Notes under the pieces: model-generated
Told to the model about the DNA's origin: nothing
Seen by the model: the letters and a program-made list of their open reading frames with translations, nothing else
Databases searched by the model: none
Source: JALZKA01 sp963786495
Lineage (GTDB): Bacteria > Actinomycetota > Thermoleophilia > Solirubrobacterales > 70-9
Length of the DNA: 64,000 bases
Direction: 5' to 3'
Assembly (NCBI GenBank): GCA_963786495.1
Contig: CAWAZL010000002.1
Location: 1,488,001-1,552,000 of the forward strand
Made by a program: the position numbers and the translations under genes
Shown: positions 33,050-42,349 of the stretch, piece by piece
Layout of the letters: every line of letters starts with the position of its first letter
How positions within the stretch are numbered: the first letter of the stretch is position 1

Positions 33050-34026
33050 GCGGCTCGAGCACCCTTGCCATCGAGGCTGAGGGCCTCGTCAAGTCGTTTG
33101 GGGAGACGAAGGCCGTTGACGGCATCGACCTCTCGGTGAGGAAGGGTGCCGTTTACGGAATGCTCGGACCGAACGGAGCCGGCAAGACGACAACGATCAG
33201 GATGTTGGCGACCCTGCTTCGCCCCGACGCCGGGTCCGCCCGCGTCCTCGGCCACGATGTGGCCACCGAGGCAGATGCCGTGCGCAGCGTCATGAGCCTC
33301 ACGGGTCAGCTTGCCTCAGTAGACGAGGACCTGACCGGCCGCGAGAACCTGATCCTGATCGGGCGACTGCTCGGGCTCGGTCGCCCCGCCGCGAAGTCCC
33401 GCGCCGACGATCTCCTGGACGCTTTCGGCCTGGTCGAGGCGGCAGGCCGGCTGGTCAAGAACTACTCGGGCGGAATGCGCCGCAGGCTTGACCTGGCGGC
33501 GAGCATCGTCGTCACCCCGGAGCTGATGTTCCTGGATGAGCCGACGACCGGACTTGACCCGCGCTCCCGCAACCAGGTCTGGGGCATCGTCAGGGCACTC
33601 GCCGAGGAGGGCACGACGATCCTTTTGTGCACGCAGTACCTCGACGAGGCCGACCAGCTAGCGGAAGGCATCGCGGTGATCGACCACGGCAAAGTGATCG
33701 CCGAGGGCACGCCCTCTCAGCTGAAGGCATCCGTTGGCTCTGGGACGCTTCACGTCCGGCTGCTCGAGCCCGACCAGCGGCCCGAGGCAGCCGAGATCCT
33801 CGACCGCGAGCTCGGCGCCGTAACGCTCGAGTCCGACCCAGCGGGCCTGTCGGTGGCCTGCGATGAGGCCGACCGCGGCGCGGAGGCGGTAGCCGAGCTT
33901 GCGCGGCGTGGAGTGGCGGTCGCCGGGTTCTCGCTCGGCCAGCCCAGCCTGGACGAGGTCTTCCTGGCCCTGACGGGACGACCCGTCGAGGATGAATCCA
34001 GCGCCGAGGAGGTCGAGGCGGCATGA
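33046..34026 (+). CDS. Daunorubicin resistance (DrrA)-type ABC exporter ATP-binding protein
   Basis: A 326-residue ATPase of an ABC-2 drug exporter. Walker A GPNGAGKTTT, Q-loop region SLTGQLASVDEDLTGRENL (a DrrA signature), ABC signature YSGGMRRRLDLAASIV, Walker B LMFLDEPTTGLDPRSRN, His switch (Gln-type) in LLCTQYLDEADQLA. The C-terminal extension ending QPSLDEVFLALTGRP is the DrrA regulatory tail. GTG start overlaps the HxlR stop; the stop overlaps the permease ATG. Co-transcribed with both. Confidence 0.94.
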   Translation: MSGSSTLAIEAEGLVKSFGETKAVDGIDLSVRKGAVYGMLGPNGAGKTTTIRMLATLLRPDAGSARVLGHDVATEADAVRSVMSLTGQLASVDEDLTGRENLILIGRLLGLGRPAAKSRADDLLDAFGLVEAAGRLVKNYSGGMRRRLDLAASIVVTPELMFLDEPTTGLDPRSRNQVWGIVRALAEEGTTILLCTQYLDEADQLAEGIAVIDHGKVIAEGTPSQLKASVGSGTLHVRLLEPDQRPEAAEILDRELGAVTLESDPAGLSVACDEADRGAEAVAELARRGVAVAGFSLGQPSLDEVFLALTGRPVEDESSAEEVEAA

Positions 34027-34868
34027 GTGAGACACGCACAGGCGACACCGCGGTCGACGGCGTCGAAGAGCAGGCGATTCGGAAGGCGCTGTCGACGGCC
34101 CCGAGACCTGCCCGCCCGAGCCCTCTCTCGGCAGTTCTGACATTCGCCTGGCGGGGGATCCTGAAAATCAAGCACGTCCCCGAGCAACTCATCGACGCGA
34201 CGATGACCCCGGTCCTCTTCACGCTGATGTTCACCTACATGTACGGGGGCGCGATCTCGGGCTCGACCAGCGAGTACCTCACCTTCATCCTCCCGGGGAT
34301 CCTGATGATGTCGGTGGTCTTTACGACCGTCTACTCGGGAGTCGCGCTCAACACGGACCTCACCAAGGGCGTTGTGGACCGGTTCCGTTCGCTTCCGATC
34401 TGGCGCCCTGCGCCGCTGGTGGGGTCGGTAGTGGGCGACAGCGTGCGCTACCTCGTGGCCGGGACCGTCGTGATCATCGTCGGTGCCGTCCTGGGCTATC
34501 GCCCGGATGGCGGTTGGGAAGGCGTCCTTGCCGCGCTCGCACTGACGATCGTCTTCTCTTTCGCCCTCGCATGGGTCTTCACGACTCTCGGCCTCATCAT
34601 GCGCTCGCCGAATGCAGTCATGAACACGGGGTTCATGGCCCTGTTCCCGCTCACCTTTCTCTCGAACGCGTTTGTGCCGCCCGAGACATTGCCGAGCGGC
34701 CTTGAAGCGTTTGTCGAGATCAACCCGATCTCGTGGGTGGTGACCGCCAATCGCGGGTTGATGAACGGAACGGCCGAGGTCGGAGACATCTTGCTGGTCC
34801 TCGCGAGCGCTTTGGTGCTTACCGCAGTGTTCGTGCCGCTGACCTCGCGGCTCTACCGCAAGAAGTAG
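34023..34868 (+). CDS. ABC-2 type exporter permease (DrrB-like)
   Basis: A 281-residue permease pairing with the DrrA-type ATPase. A cytoplasmic N-terminus of about 40 residues is followed by six membrane segments: VLFTLMFTYMYGGAIS near residue 62, FILPGILMMSVVFTTVYSGVAL, VAGTVVIIVGAVLGY and others. The signature segment is LTKGVVDRFRSLPIWRPAPLVG, and FMALFPLTFLSNAFVPPETLP is typical of DrrB. ATG overlaps the ATPase stop (ATGA). Predicted role: export of a lipophilic drug or lipid, regulated by the upstream HxlR protein. Confidence 0.93.
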   Translation: MSETRTGDTAVDGVEEQAIRKALSTAPRPARPSPLSAVLTFAWRGILKIKHVPEQLIDATMTPVLFTLMFTYMYGGAISGSTSEYLTFILPGILMMSVVFTTVYSGVALNTDLTKGVVDRFRSLPIWRPAPLVGSVVGDSVRYLVAGTVVIIVGAVLGYRPDGGWEGVLAALALTIVFSFALAWVFTTLGLIMRSPNAVMNTGFMALFPLTFLSNAFVPPETLPSGLEAFVEINPISWVVTANRGLMNGTAEVGDILLVLASALVLTAVFVPLTSRLYRKK

Positions 34869-34910
34869 GCGGCGGGCGAGTCCCAGCGGAAGCTACCTTC
34901 CGCTGTCCGG

Positions 34911-36290
34911 ATGTACGACCCTGGCAAGTTCTTCGACGAGGGCATCGACGCCGCCGGCCAGATTCGCCCGGCCTATCGCGAAGTGCTGGCTGCGGTGGGG
35001 GCGAACCCGGGTAAAGCACATGAGCGCTCGCGCCAGGTCGTACGCGAGCACAAGATCCGCTTCGGAAAGGGCGATCTCGAGCAGGACTTCATCCTCGACC
35101 CGATCCCGCGGATAGTCGACGGCGCTGAGTGGGCGGAGCTCGAGCGCGGGCTGGCGCAGCGCGCTCGCGCACTGAACGCGTTCCTCGCGGACGCCTACGG
35201 CGAGCGGCGCATCGTCGCCGAGGGCGTCATCCCAGAGCGCGTGGTGAACGGCGCGGAGTACCTGGAGCCCGAGATGGAAGGCCTCGTCGGAGCCAACGCG
35301 GCGACCGTCGTCGGCTTCGACTTGGTGCGCGACCGCGATGGCCGGTTCCTCGTCCTGGAGGACAACACCCGCACGCCTTCGGGGATGGCATACGCCGTCG
35401 CCGCGCGCGAGGTGTGCGCCGAGCTCCTGGGCGGCGCGGCAGCATCTGCACAGCCTCTTGACGCTGTGTTCGGCTGGCTCTCAGAAGCGGCCCGGGAGGC
35501 CGCGCCGGAAGGCGTCGACGACCCGGCGGTCGTTGTCCTCAGCGATGGCCCGGTCAACTCCGCCTGGTACGAGCACGTCCGGGTGGCTAGTCGCCTGGGG
35601 GTCCCGCTCCTCCAGCCCGGCGATATCCAGGTTTTCGGCGACGAGCTCCACTACCGCGACGGCGACTCGAACCTCCGCCGGGCCGATGTCGTCATTCGCC
35701 GCACCGACGCCGATCGCATCACCGAGCCGGGTGAGGGGATCACGTGGGTGGGGGAGAAGCTCTACGGCCCGTTGAAAAGCGGCAAGCTCCGGATGGTCAA
35801 CACGTTCGGCTCAGGGCTCGCTGACGACAAGCTCGTCTACGCGTACATCCCTGATGCGATCCGGTTCTACCTGGGCGAGGAGCCGCTGGTTGCGCAGATC
35901 GCGACGCTCGACTGCGCCAGCGACACAGCGCTCGAGCGGGTGATCCGCAGTCCGCACGAGCTTGTGGTGAAGCCGCGCTCCGAGTCGGGCGGTATCGGCG
36001 TGGTCGTGGGGTCGCAGGCCACGCCCGCAGAACTCGCGGAATGCGTCGACCTCGTCACGGGCAGCCCCAAGGACTACATCGCCCAGGAGATCGTGAGCTT
36101 CTCGTCGTGCCCGACGGTGGCGGGCGACGCGATCGAGCCCCGCCATGTCGACCTGCGCGCTTTCGCCGTCTGCGGCAGGGACTCCGTACGCCTGATGCCG
36201 GGCGGACTCACGCGGGTCGCACTCACGAAGGGGTCGCTGGTCGTGAACTCGAGCCAGGGAGGGGGCGGCAAAGACACCTGGGTGGTCTAA
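34911..36290 (+). CDS. Circularly permuted type 2 ATP-grasp protein
   Basis: A 459-residue cytoplasmic protein of the circularly permuted ATP-grasp type 2 family. Motifs include QDFILDPIPRIVDGAEW, GFDLVRDRDGRFLVLEDNTRTPSGMAY, VNTFGSGLADDKLVYAYIPD and VVKPRSESGGIGV, followed by LRAFAVCGRDSVRLMPGGLTRVA. These enzymes are thought to join a carboxylate to an amine in peptide-modification clusters. In most genomes the gene sits beside an alpha-E (DUF403) gene and a transglutaminase-like gene; neither is here. ATG 34911, 42 bp after the exporter permease. Confidence 0.9.
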   Translation: MYDPGKFFDEGIDAAGQIRPAYREVLAAVGANPGKAHERSRQVVREHKIRFGKGDLEQDFILDPIPRIVDGAEWAELERGLAQRARALNAFLADAYGERRIVAEGVIPERVVNGAEYLEPEMEGLVGANAATVVGFDLVRDRDGRFLVLEDNTRTPSGMAYAVAAREVCAELLGGAAASAQPLDAVFGWLSEAAREAAPEGVDDPAVVVLSDGPVNSAWYEHVRVASRLGVPLLQPGDIQVFGDELHYRDGDSNLRRADVVIRRTDADRITEPGEGITWVGEKLYGPLKSGKLRMVNTFGSGLADDKLVYAYIPDAIRFYLGEEPLVAQIATLDCASDTALERVIRSPHELVVKPRSESGGIGVVVGSQATPAELAECVDLVTGSPKDYIAQEIVSFSSCPTVAGDAIEPRHVDLRAFAVCGRDSVRLMPGGLTRVALTKGSLVVNSSQGGGGKDTWVV

Positions 36291-36624
36291 CGGCCCCGGA
36301 TCGCTAGGCGCCGACGAACGTGTGTGCGCCTCGTACATCTGCGGTCGCCCCGGCGGCCGCTGATGGAGAAGAAGGACGACATCCGGCAGGCCAACTCCGG
36401 CGCTGATCGCAGGCGTCGCCGCGGGTCTTAGGAGCCGAGAGAACGCCGCTCTGCGCAGGCGAGACCGTTGAGCGCATACGCGATGTGCGGCCCGCCGGCG
36501 AGCTAATCCGCGATCTCGCCGGCTAAAGCGCCTACTGGCGCGCAGCGACGGTTTTTCGTTGACACTTGGTGGGTAGTCGAGGAGTCACCCGACGCAGGTT
36601 CAGCCCAGGAGGGGCGAGCGAGAA
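36291..36624 (+). other. Intergenic leader region with two hairpins and a TTGACA box
   Basis: A 334-bp gap. No coding frame is convincing. It holds a hairpin CCGGCGAG (36495-36502)/CTCGCCGG (36515-36522) with a 12-nt loop, then GCGCC-TACT-GGCGC (36528-36541), then ten bases and a T5 run (36552-36556): a plausible terminator for the ATP-grasp gene. TTGACA (36559-36564) is a perfect -35 box, but no good -10 follows. The ribosome site AGGAGGGG lies before the next ATG. The first 190 bp hold nothing I can name. Confidence 0.45.
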
Positions 36625-38941
36625 ATGTCAAGGAAGGCGCTGGCCGTTGTCGCGAACGTAGTCGCCGTACTTGTCGTTGCGATCGGCGCGGTTGCCGCCA
36701 AGGCGGGGGTCCTCGACGACATCACTCAAGGCCTGCCCGATCTCGACGGCGACGGCATCGACCTGCCTGGCGGCGGCAACATCAACCTTCCGGGCGGAGG
36801 CAACAATGGCGGCGTGACCCTTCCCGGCGGCGGCGGGACCATCCCGCTGCCTGGCGGAGGCGGGAGCACCCCTTCGGTTCCTTCCACACCGGTCACACCT
36901 CCGGGCACGCCGACACCGCCTGACGGCGGAGGGACCGGCGGAGGCGAAGACGGCTCTGATGACGCGACCGCGGGTGGCGGCGGCAAGGGCGGCAAAGGCC
37001 AAGGCCATGCCGAGAACAATGACGAGCAGACGCCGGCGGAAGAGCGCCAGGAGGAGAACCAGGTCGACGATCAGATCCGCCAGCCGGATGGCGTCCCGAC
37101 CGCGGCCAACCCGACCCTGAGCTTGGCGACCTTCGGCCCTTCGCCGATCGGGATGCCGAACTTCATCATCGACCGCTTCACGATCCCGCCGTTCCTGCTG
37201 CCGATCTACCAGGCCTGCGGCACTGAGTACGGCGTGCCGTGGTACGTGCTCGCATCAATCAACCGGATCGAGACGGCATTCGGAACCAACCTGAACGTCT
37301 CTACCGCCGGCGCCCAGGGATGGATGCAGTTCATGCCGGCCACCTGGAAGGCGTACGGGGTCGACGCCAACAACGACGGCCGCAAGGACCCCTACAACCC
37401 GGTCGACGCGATTTGCGGGGCGGCGAACTACCTGGAGGCCTCCGGTGCGCGGGAGGACCTCCCTGGAGCGATCTTCGCCTACAACCATGCCGACTGGTAC
37501 GTCGACGAGGTCCTTCTGTATGCCCGCCAGTACGCAAACATCCCTAGCGACCTCGTCAGCTCCATCACGGGCCTGACCGAGGGCGCGCGGTTCCCGGTAG
37601 CGGCCAACGCTCGCTATGCCGACGATGTGTCCGAGCGCGCGGCAAAGGGCAACACCGACCTTCCGCCATCGCCGACCCGCCGCGGGATCAACATCTATTC
37701 CAAGGAGGGAGCGTCCGCGATCGCGGTGAACGACGGGACGATCCAGAAGATCGGGAAGTCGAAGAAGCTCGGCAAGTACGTGGTGCTCGAGGACAACTAC
37801 GGCAACCGCTTCACCTACGCGGAGCTTGGCTCGGTCGCTGAGGCCTACCCGGTCCCGCGCGAGCGCGACGATGACTCCAAGGCAGAACATTCAGAGCGCC
37901 GAAACGAGGGAGGGCGGAAGACCGCGGAGTCCGCGCAGCCCGTCAACACCGAGGACCTCCGCGAGCGCATCTCAGCATTCCCCGAGCGCGACGGCGCCGC
38001 TCCGATGTCGTTCGACCCCTCCGAGCGGGCGTTCGAACGGCTCGGGTACGAGAGCTTCGAGGCGCAGTTCGGCCCGCTCCGCTTCGACTGCCAAGCGGAT
38101 GGAGCTCCGCCGGCTCGAAAAGGGCTCGAAGGTCCTCGCGGGCACCATTCTCGGCTCCGTAGGGTCCGGCGGCGAGCTCGCACCGCATCTGAACTTCGCG
38201 ATCCGCCCGGCCGGACGCGGCGCGCCCCAGATCAATCCGAAGCCGATCCTCGACGGCTGGAAGCTTCTCGAGGCAACCCACCTCTACCGGGCGATGGGCA
38301 AGGACCCCTTCGCGGACAGCGCCGCCGAGCCCGGCCAGGTCCTCTTGATGTCGAAGGAGCAGGCGGCGCGCGCCCTCGTGGCGGAGTCCGGCGTCTCGAT
38401 CTACGAATGTGGCGTCGCCGACATCCGCAGCGGCCAGATCGACGTGCGGATCATGCGCCTTCTGCTCTATCTGGCTCGCAGCGGCTTCGACCTGACGGTC
38501 ACCTCGCTCAAGTGCGGTCACGGCGTCTACACGAGCTCGGGCAACGTCAGCGCCCACTCGGTCGGAAGCGCAGTGGACATCGCTCAGATCAACGGCTTGC
38601 CGGTCCTCGGCAACCAGGGATCCGGCTCGATCACCGAGACGCTCATCGAGCAGATCCTCGAGCTACAGGGCGCGATGACTCCCGATCAGGTCATTTCCTT
38701 GATGGAGATGGGCGGCCCGACGTTTGCGATGGGCGATCACGCGGACCACGTCCACGTCGGCTACGGCATCTCCGGTGCCCCGACGCCGGGCGGCGTACTG
38801 GCTGAGGGGCTCGCGACGGACGAGCGCCTGCTCGACGACTCGCAATGGCGGCGGCTGATCCAGCGCCTCGGCGAGATCGAGAACCCGAAGGTCAAGCCAA
38901 CGAAGAAGCGCCGCGCCTCGGTCGCACACAAGGGCGAGTAA
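36625..38941 (+). CDS. Cell-wall protein: SLT transglycosylase, inactive LytM-like and LAS peptidase domains; frame broken near 38090
   Basis: Exported protein of about 772 residues. Signal/anchor MSRKALAVVANVVAVLVVAIGAVAA, then 130 residues of Gly/Pro-rich linker. Domain 1 (about 180-300) is a lytic transglycosylase: YGVPWYVLASINRIETAFG (catalytic Glu), GAQGWMQFMPATWKAYG, NPVDAICGAANYL. Domain 2 resembles LytM/M23 but has lost the zinc ligands (TYAEL where TYAHL is usual; HLNFAIRP where HLHFE is usual). The frame breaks near 38090 and continues AKRMELRRLEKGSKVLAGT. Domain 3 is LAS type: SAHSVGSAVD and DHVHVGY, the His-x6-Asp and His-x-His zinc set. Probably cleaves or remodels peptidoglycan. 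Confidence 0.85.
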
Positions 38942-38948
38942 CTGCCGC

Positions 38949-40057
38949 TTAGTCCCCGAGCACGCTGTCGGCGACGGCCCGAGTCAAGGCCGATCCCGTC
39001 CGGGCTAGGTCCCATCCCGCACTCTCGTCCCGGAAGCGGTTGGTGATCCAGAACACCGTCACGCCTTCGTCGAGGAGCTTGGTCAGGACTCCGAACGACC
39101 AGCCGTTACCCCCATCGTGGAAGGCGACCTTCCCGTACTCGTCCGCGCGAAGAAGTGCCCAGCCGTAGCCGTAATACGAGTCGCCTCCCTTCTCCTCCAA
39201 CACGTATGGGCGAAACAGCCGGTTCTTGGCTTGGCCGTCGAGGACCTCGTCGCCGGCTAGAGCTACGTGCCAGCGGTACATGTCCCGCGCCGTCGAGAGC
39301 AGCCCGCCGTTCCCACGCAGGTTCCAGTACGGGCCATCCTCGGCCCACGCGTGCTCGAACGGCTTGCCCTGCGCTTCGTCGTGCTCGTCGTACTCGACGG
39401 CGACGTCATCTGAAGGCCAGTCCGGCAACACGTACCCGGTCGCCGTCATTCCTGCGGGCTCGAAGAGGTGCTCGGAGAGAAACTCCTCGTAGCTCGTCCC
39501 GGATTCCTTTTCGATGATCGCCGCAAGGAGGCTGTAGCCCAGGTTTGAGTAGTGGTGTTCCTCGCCGGGAGGTGACACGAGCTCCGACTGAAGTGCGCCG
39601 GCGACCATCTCGTCTCGGGCCACAGGTTCGTAGTCACCGCCGAGTGCCTCCTTTAGCCCGGAGGTGTGCGTCATGAGTTGGTGGACCGTGATCTCACGCT
39701 TATCGGAGGGGACCGGCCCCAGGTACTTGCTGATGGGGTCGGTCACTCGAAGCTTTCCGAGCATCTCAGCTTCAGGATCGCGGCGGCCGTGAACTGCTTC
39801 GTCATCGACATGACGTCGTAGACGGTGTCGCAGGTCGCCGGTCTTCGGGCCTCGCGGTCGGCGAGTCCAAATCCCGCGCAGTGGATCATCTCGTCGTCCC
39901 GAGCTGCGAGGAGCGTGCCGCTGGCTCGCGGCGGCAGCATCGCGTCAAGGACCCGCTCCATGGAGGGATCGGTCGCGTCGGCGGGGCGATCGCTCGGCGA
40001 TCCTTGGTCATCGTCGCCGCATCCGGCGATACCGACGACGGCGAACACGAGTGCCAC
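38949..40057 (-). CDS. Class C beta-lactamase-like serine hydrolase lipoprotein, frame broken near 39768
   Basis: About 369 residues in two frames. N-terminal part: GTG 40057, hydrophobic stretch and lipobox ending IAGC, then the nucleophile motif SMTK in VYDVMSMTKQFTAAAILKL. One missing base near 39768 moves the frame; it resumes as MLGKLRVTDPISKYLGPVP, then HTSGL, the second motif YSNLG, and HDGGNGW as the third (KTG-equivalent) motif. All three catalytic motifs of the class C/DD-peptidase fold are present. Family members hydrolyse beta-lactams, D-amino peptides or esters; which one cannot be told. Convergent with the cell-wall hydrolase gene, 7 bp apart. Confidence 0.8.
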
Positions 40058-40089
40058 CGAATGGATCCTGATCGGTTGGCAGGCAGGCT

Positions 40090-41118
40090 CTACTCAGCCT
40101 CGCCGGACTCCGCCCAGAGGTTGACGCCGCCCTCGCTTGCATGGCGGTCGATCTCCGTCAGCTCGTCGCTCGTGATCTCGAGCGAGTCCAGGGCTGCCAC
40201 GTTCTGCTCGAGCTGGCGGACGCTCGACGCGCCGACCAGCGTCGATGTAACGCGCGCGTCGCGAAGCGTCCAGGCCAGCGCCAGCTGGGCGAGGCTTTGG
40301 CCGCGGTTGGATGCGACGTCGTTCAGCGCGCGGATCCGGTCGAGGTTCTCCTCGGTCAGCCAGTCGGGGTCGAGGGAATCGTCGCGGGCGGCTCGCGAGT
40401 CCTCGGGAATGCCGTCCAGGTAGCGGTCCGTGAGCATTCCCTGGGCGAGCGGGGTGAAGACGATGCACCCGATGCCTTCGTCGCCGAGCACGTCGAGAAG
40501 CTCGGTCTCGATCCAGCGGTTGAGCATCGAGTACGAGGGCTGGTGAATGGTCAGCGGCGTGCCGAGGTCGCGGAGGATCTCGGCGGCGCGCTTGGTTCGC
40601 TCGGGTGAATACGACGAGATCCCGGCATAGAGCGCCTTGCCTTGCCGGACGGCGGTGTCGAGCGCGCCCATCGTCTCCTCGAGAGGAGTGTCGGGGTCGG
40701 CGCGGTGCGAGTAGAAGATGTCCACGTAGTCGAGGCCCATGCGCTGAAGGCTCTGGTCGAGGCTCGCCAGCAGGTACTTGCGCGAGCCCCGGTCTCCGTA
40801 AGGCCCAGGCCACATGTCCCACCCCGCCTTGGTCGAGATGATCATCTCGTCGCGATAGGGCCGCAGGTCTTCCTTCAGCACCTGGCCGAAGGTTGTCTCG
40901 GCGGAGCCGTAGGGCGGGCCGTAATTGTTGGCGAGGTCGAAGTGCGTGATGCCGAGGTCAAATGCCCGCCGCAGGATCGCCCGAGAGGTCTCGATGGGGC
41001 GGTCGCCGCCGAAGTTGTGCCAGAGCCCGAGCGAGATGGCGGGCAGGTCGAGCCCGCTGCGCCCGCAGCGCCTGTAGTGCATCGAGTCGTAGCGTTGGTC
41101 CGCGGCCGTGAATGTCAT
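40090..41118 (-). CDS. Aldo/keto reductase (YghZ/Kv-beta-like subgroup)
   Basis: A 342-residue NADPH-dependent (beta/alpha)8 reductase. Catalytic tetrad: Asp in GITHFDLANNYGPPYGSAE, the Tyr in the same segment, Lys in MIISTKAGWDMWPGPYGDRGSRKYL, His in VDIFYSHRADPDTPLEET. Cofactor loop: STLVGASSVRQLEQNVAAL. The WPGPYG..GSRKYL block is typical of the YghZ (glyceraldehyde 3-phosphate/methylglyoxal reductase) subgroup. ATG 41118; M12 in YDSMHYRRCGRSGL is a possible later start. Confidence 0.93.
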   Translation of the reverse strand: MTFTAADQRYDSMHYRRCGRSGLDLPAISLGLWHNFGGDRPIETSRAILRRAFDLGITHFDLANNYGPPYGSAETTFGQVLKEDLRPYRDEMIISTKAGWDMWPGPYGDRGSRKYLLASLDQSLQRMGLDYVDIFYSHRADPDTPLEETMGALDTAVRQGKALYAGISSYSPERTKRAAEILRDLGTPLTIHQPSYSMLNRWIETELLDVLGDEGIGCIVFTPLAQGMLTDRYLDGIPEDSRAARDDSLDPDWLTEENLDRIRALNDVASNRGQSLAQLALAWTLRDARVTSTLVGASSVRQLEQNVAALDSLEITSDELTEIDRHASEGGVNLWAESGEAE

Positions 41119-41128
41119 GCCCGTAGGT

Positions 41129-42268
41129 CTACAGGACCTCGTCGAGGCAGGTCAGGGTGCGCTCTACGTCCTCGTCGGTGGTGTAGAGATGCACAGAGAA
41201 CCGGATACCGTCACCGCGCCTGGAGGCAACGACGTGGGCAGCACTCAGGTGCGCCGCGATCTCGGCCGAATCGGCCCCTGGAAAGCTTGCGTTGACGATT
41301 GCCGAACGGTCTCCGTCGGCAAGGGGAGAGGTGACCTCCAGATTCCTGGCGAGCAATCCTTCGATCAAGCGGTCGGCCAGCTTCAGGTCGTACTCGTGAA
41401 CGCGGTCGATCCCGATGTCGAGCAGGAACTCGATCGAGCGCGACAGGCCGATCGCGCAGCCATAGGCCATCGTGCTGAACTCGAACCGCCGCGCGGTGGG
41501 CGGGAGGTCGAGCCGGTCCGCTCGGAGGCTCCACATGTCCTCATGGCTACGGAACCCGACCAATCCCGGCGCCAGCTCGGCCTGCAGATGTGGGGCGATG
41601 TACATGACGGCCGCGCCATACGGCCCGCAGAGCCACTTGTAGCCGGAGGACACGATGACGTCGAGCGCGTCGGCGCGAGCGTCGATGGGGATCGCGCCCG
41701 CCGATTGCGTGGCGTCGACGACGAAGAGAGCATCATGATCGTGAGCGGCCTCGGCCAGGCTCGTGAGGTCGAACTGCTGGCCGGTTCCGTACTCGACGTG
41801 TGAGATGCACACGACGGCCGTGTCCTTGTCGATCAGGCGCAGGATGTCGTCGAGACGGACCGGGCCGTCCTCGCCCTGGGCGAGCCTGATCTCACTGCCG
41901 GTATTAGTCGCAACCCGCTGCCAGGGATAGATCGTGCTCGGAAAGGCAAGGGCAGTGCCGACGACGTTCGTGCTCTTCCCGGGCGCGACCGCCCAGGCCA
42001 GCGAGCCGAGAAGCTCCGTTGCACTCGATCCCACGGCGATGTCTTCGGGCGCCGCGTTGAACAGCCGTGCAGCTGCCCGATGCAGACCGTCGAACACGCC
42101 GGACTCGACGGCCTCGTGCAAGGCAACGCTGCCGTTGTCCGCTACTTCGCGCTGCCAATCAACGATCGCCTGTGTGGCCCCCCGGTACATCAACGTGATG
42201 TTCGCGGCGTCCAGGTAGGCGTACTGCTTCGACCCTGGGAAATCGTCGGCGTCGACCAAGCGGCTCAT
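41129..42268 (-). CDS. Aminotransferase class V-fold PLP-dependent protein
   Basis: A 379-residue cysteine desulfurase/isopenicillin epimerase-like enzyme. Starts KQYAYLDAANITLMYRGATQA, contains AVCISHVEYGTGQQFDL, the PLP-binding Asp and His/Gln region FVVDATQSAGAIPIDA, and the Schiff-base lysine in VIVSSGYKWLCGPYGAAVMY. The reactive Cys loop of true desulfurases is not obvious. C-terminus VVASRRGDGIRFSVHLYTTDEDVERTL. ATG 42268 lies 81 bp from the divergent RCC1 gene. The reaction (desulfuration, racemisation or elimination) is undetermined. A second, distinct class V enzyme lies 2 kb away. Confidence 0.88.
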   Translation of the reverse strand: MSRLVDADDFPGSKQYAYLDAANITLMYRGATQAIVDWQREVADNGSVALHEAVESGVFDGLHRAAARLFNAAPEDIAVGSSATELLGSLAWAVAPGKSTNVVGTALAFPSTIYPWQRVATNTGSEIRLAQGEDGPVRLDDILRLIDKDTAVVCISHVEYGTGQQFDLTSLAEAAHDHDALFVVDATQSAGAIPIDARADALDVIVSSGYKWLCGPYGAAVMYIAPHLQAELAPGLVGFRSHEDMWSLRADRLDLPPTARRFEFSTMAYGCAIGLSRSIEFLLDIGIDRVHEYDLKLADRLIEGLLARNLEVTSPLADGDRSAIVNASFPGADSAEIAAHLSAAHVVASRRGDGIRFSVHLYTTDEDVERTLTCLDEVL

Positions 42269-42349
42269 TCCCACAGGGTCTAGCAGTGTTACGCTGCCCA
42301 AGAGGTGTAGGGGAGCGGCAGACCGCGCCCTGTAAACGAAGGGGGAAAC

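Noticed and set aside
36291..36624. c-di-AMP (ydaO) riboswitch before the cell-wall hydrolase
   Set aside because: The gene type fits, but I could not find the conserved core sequences; only generic hairpins are visible.
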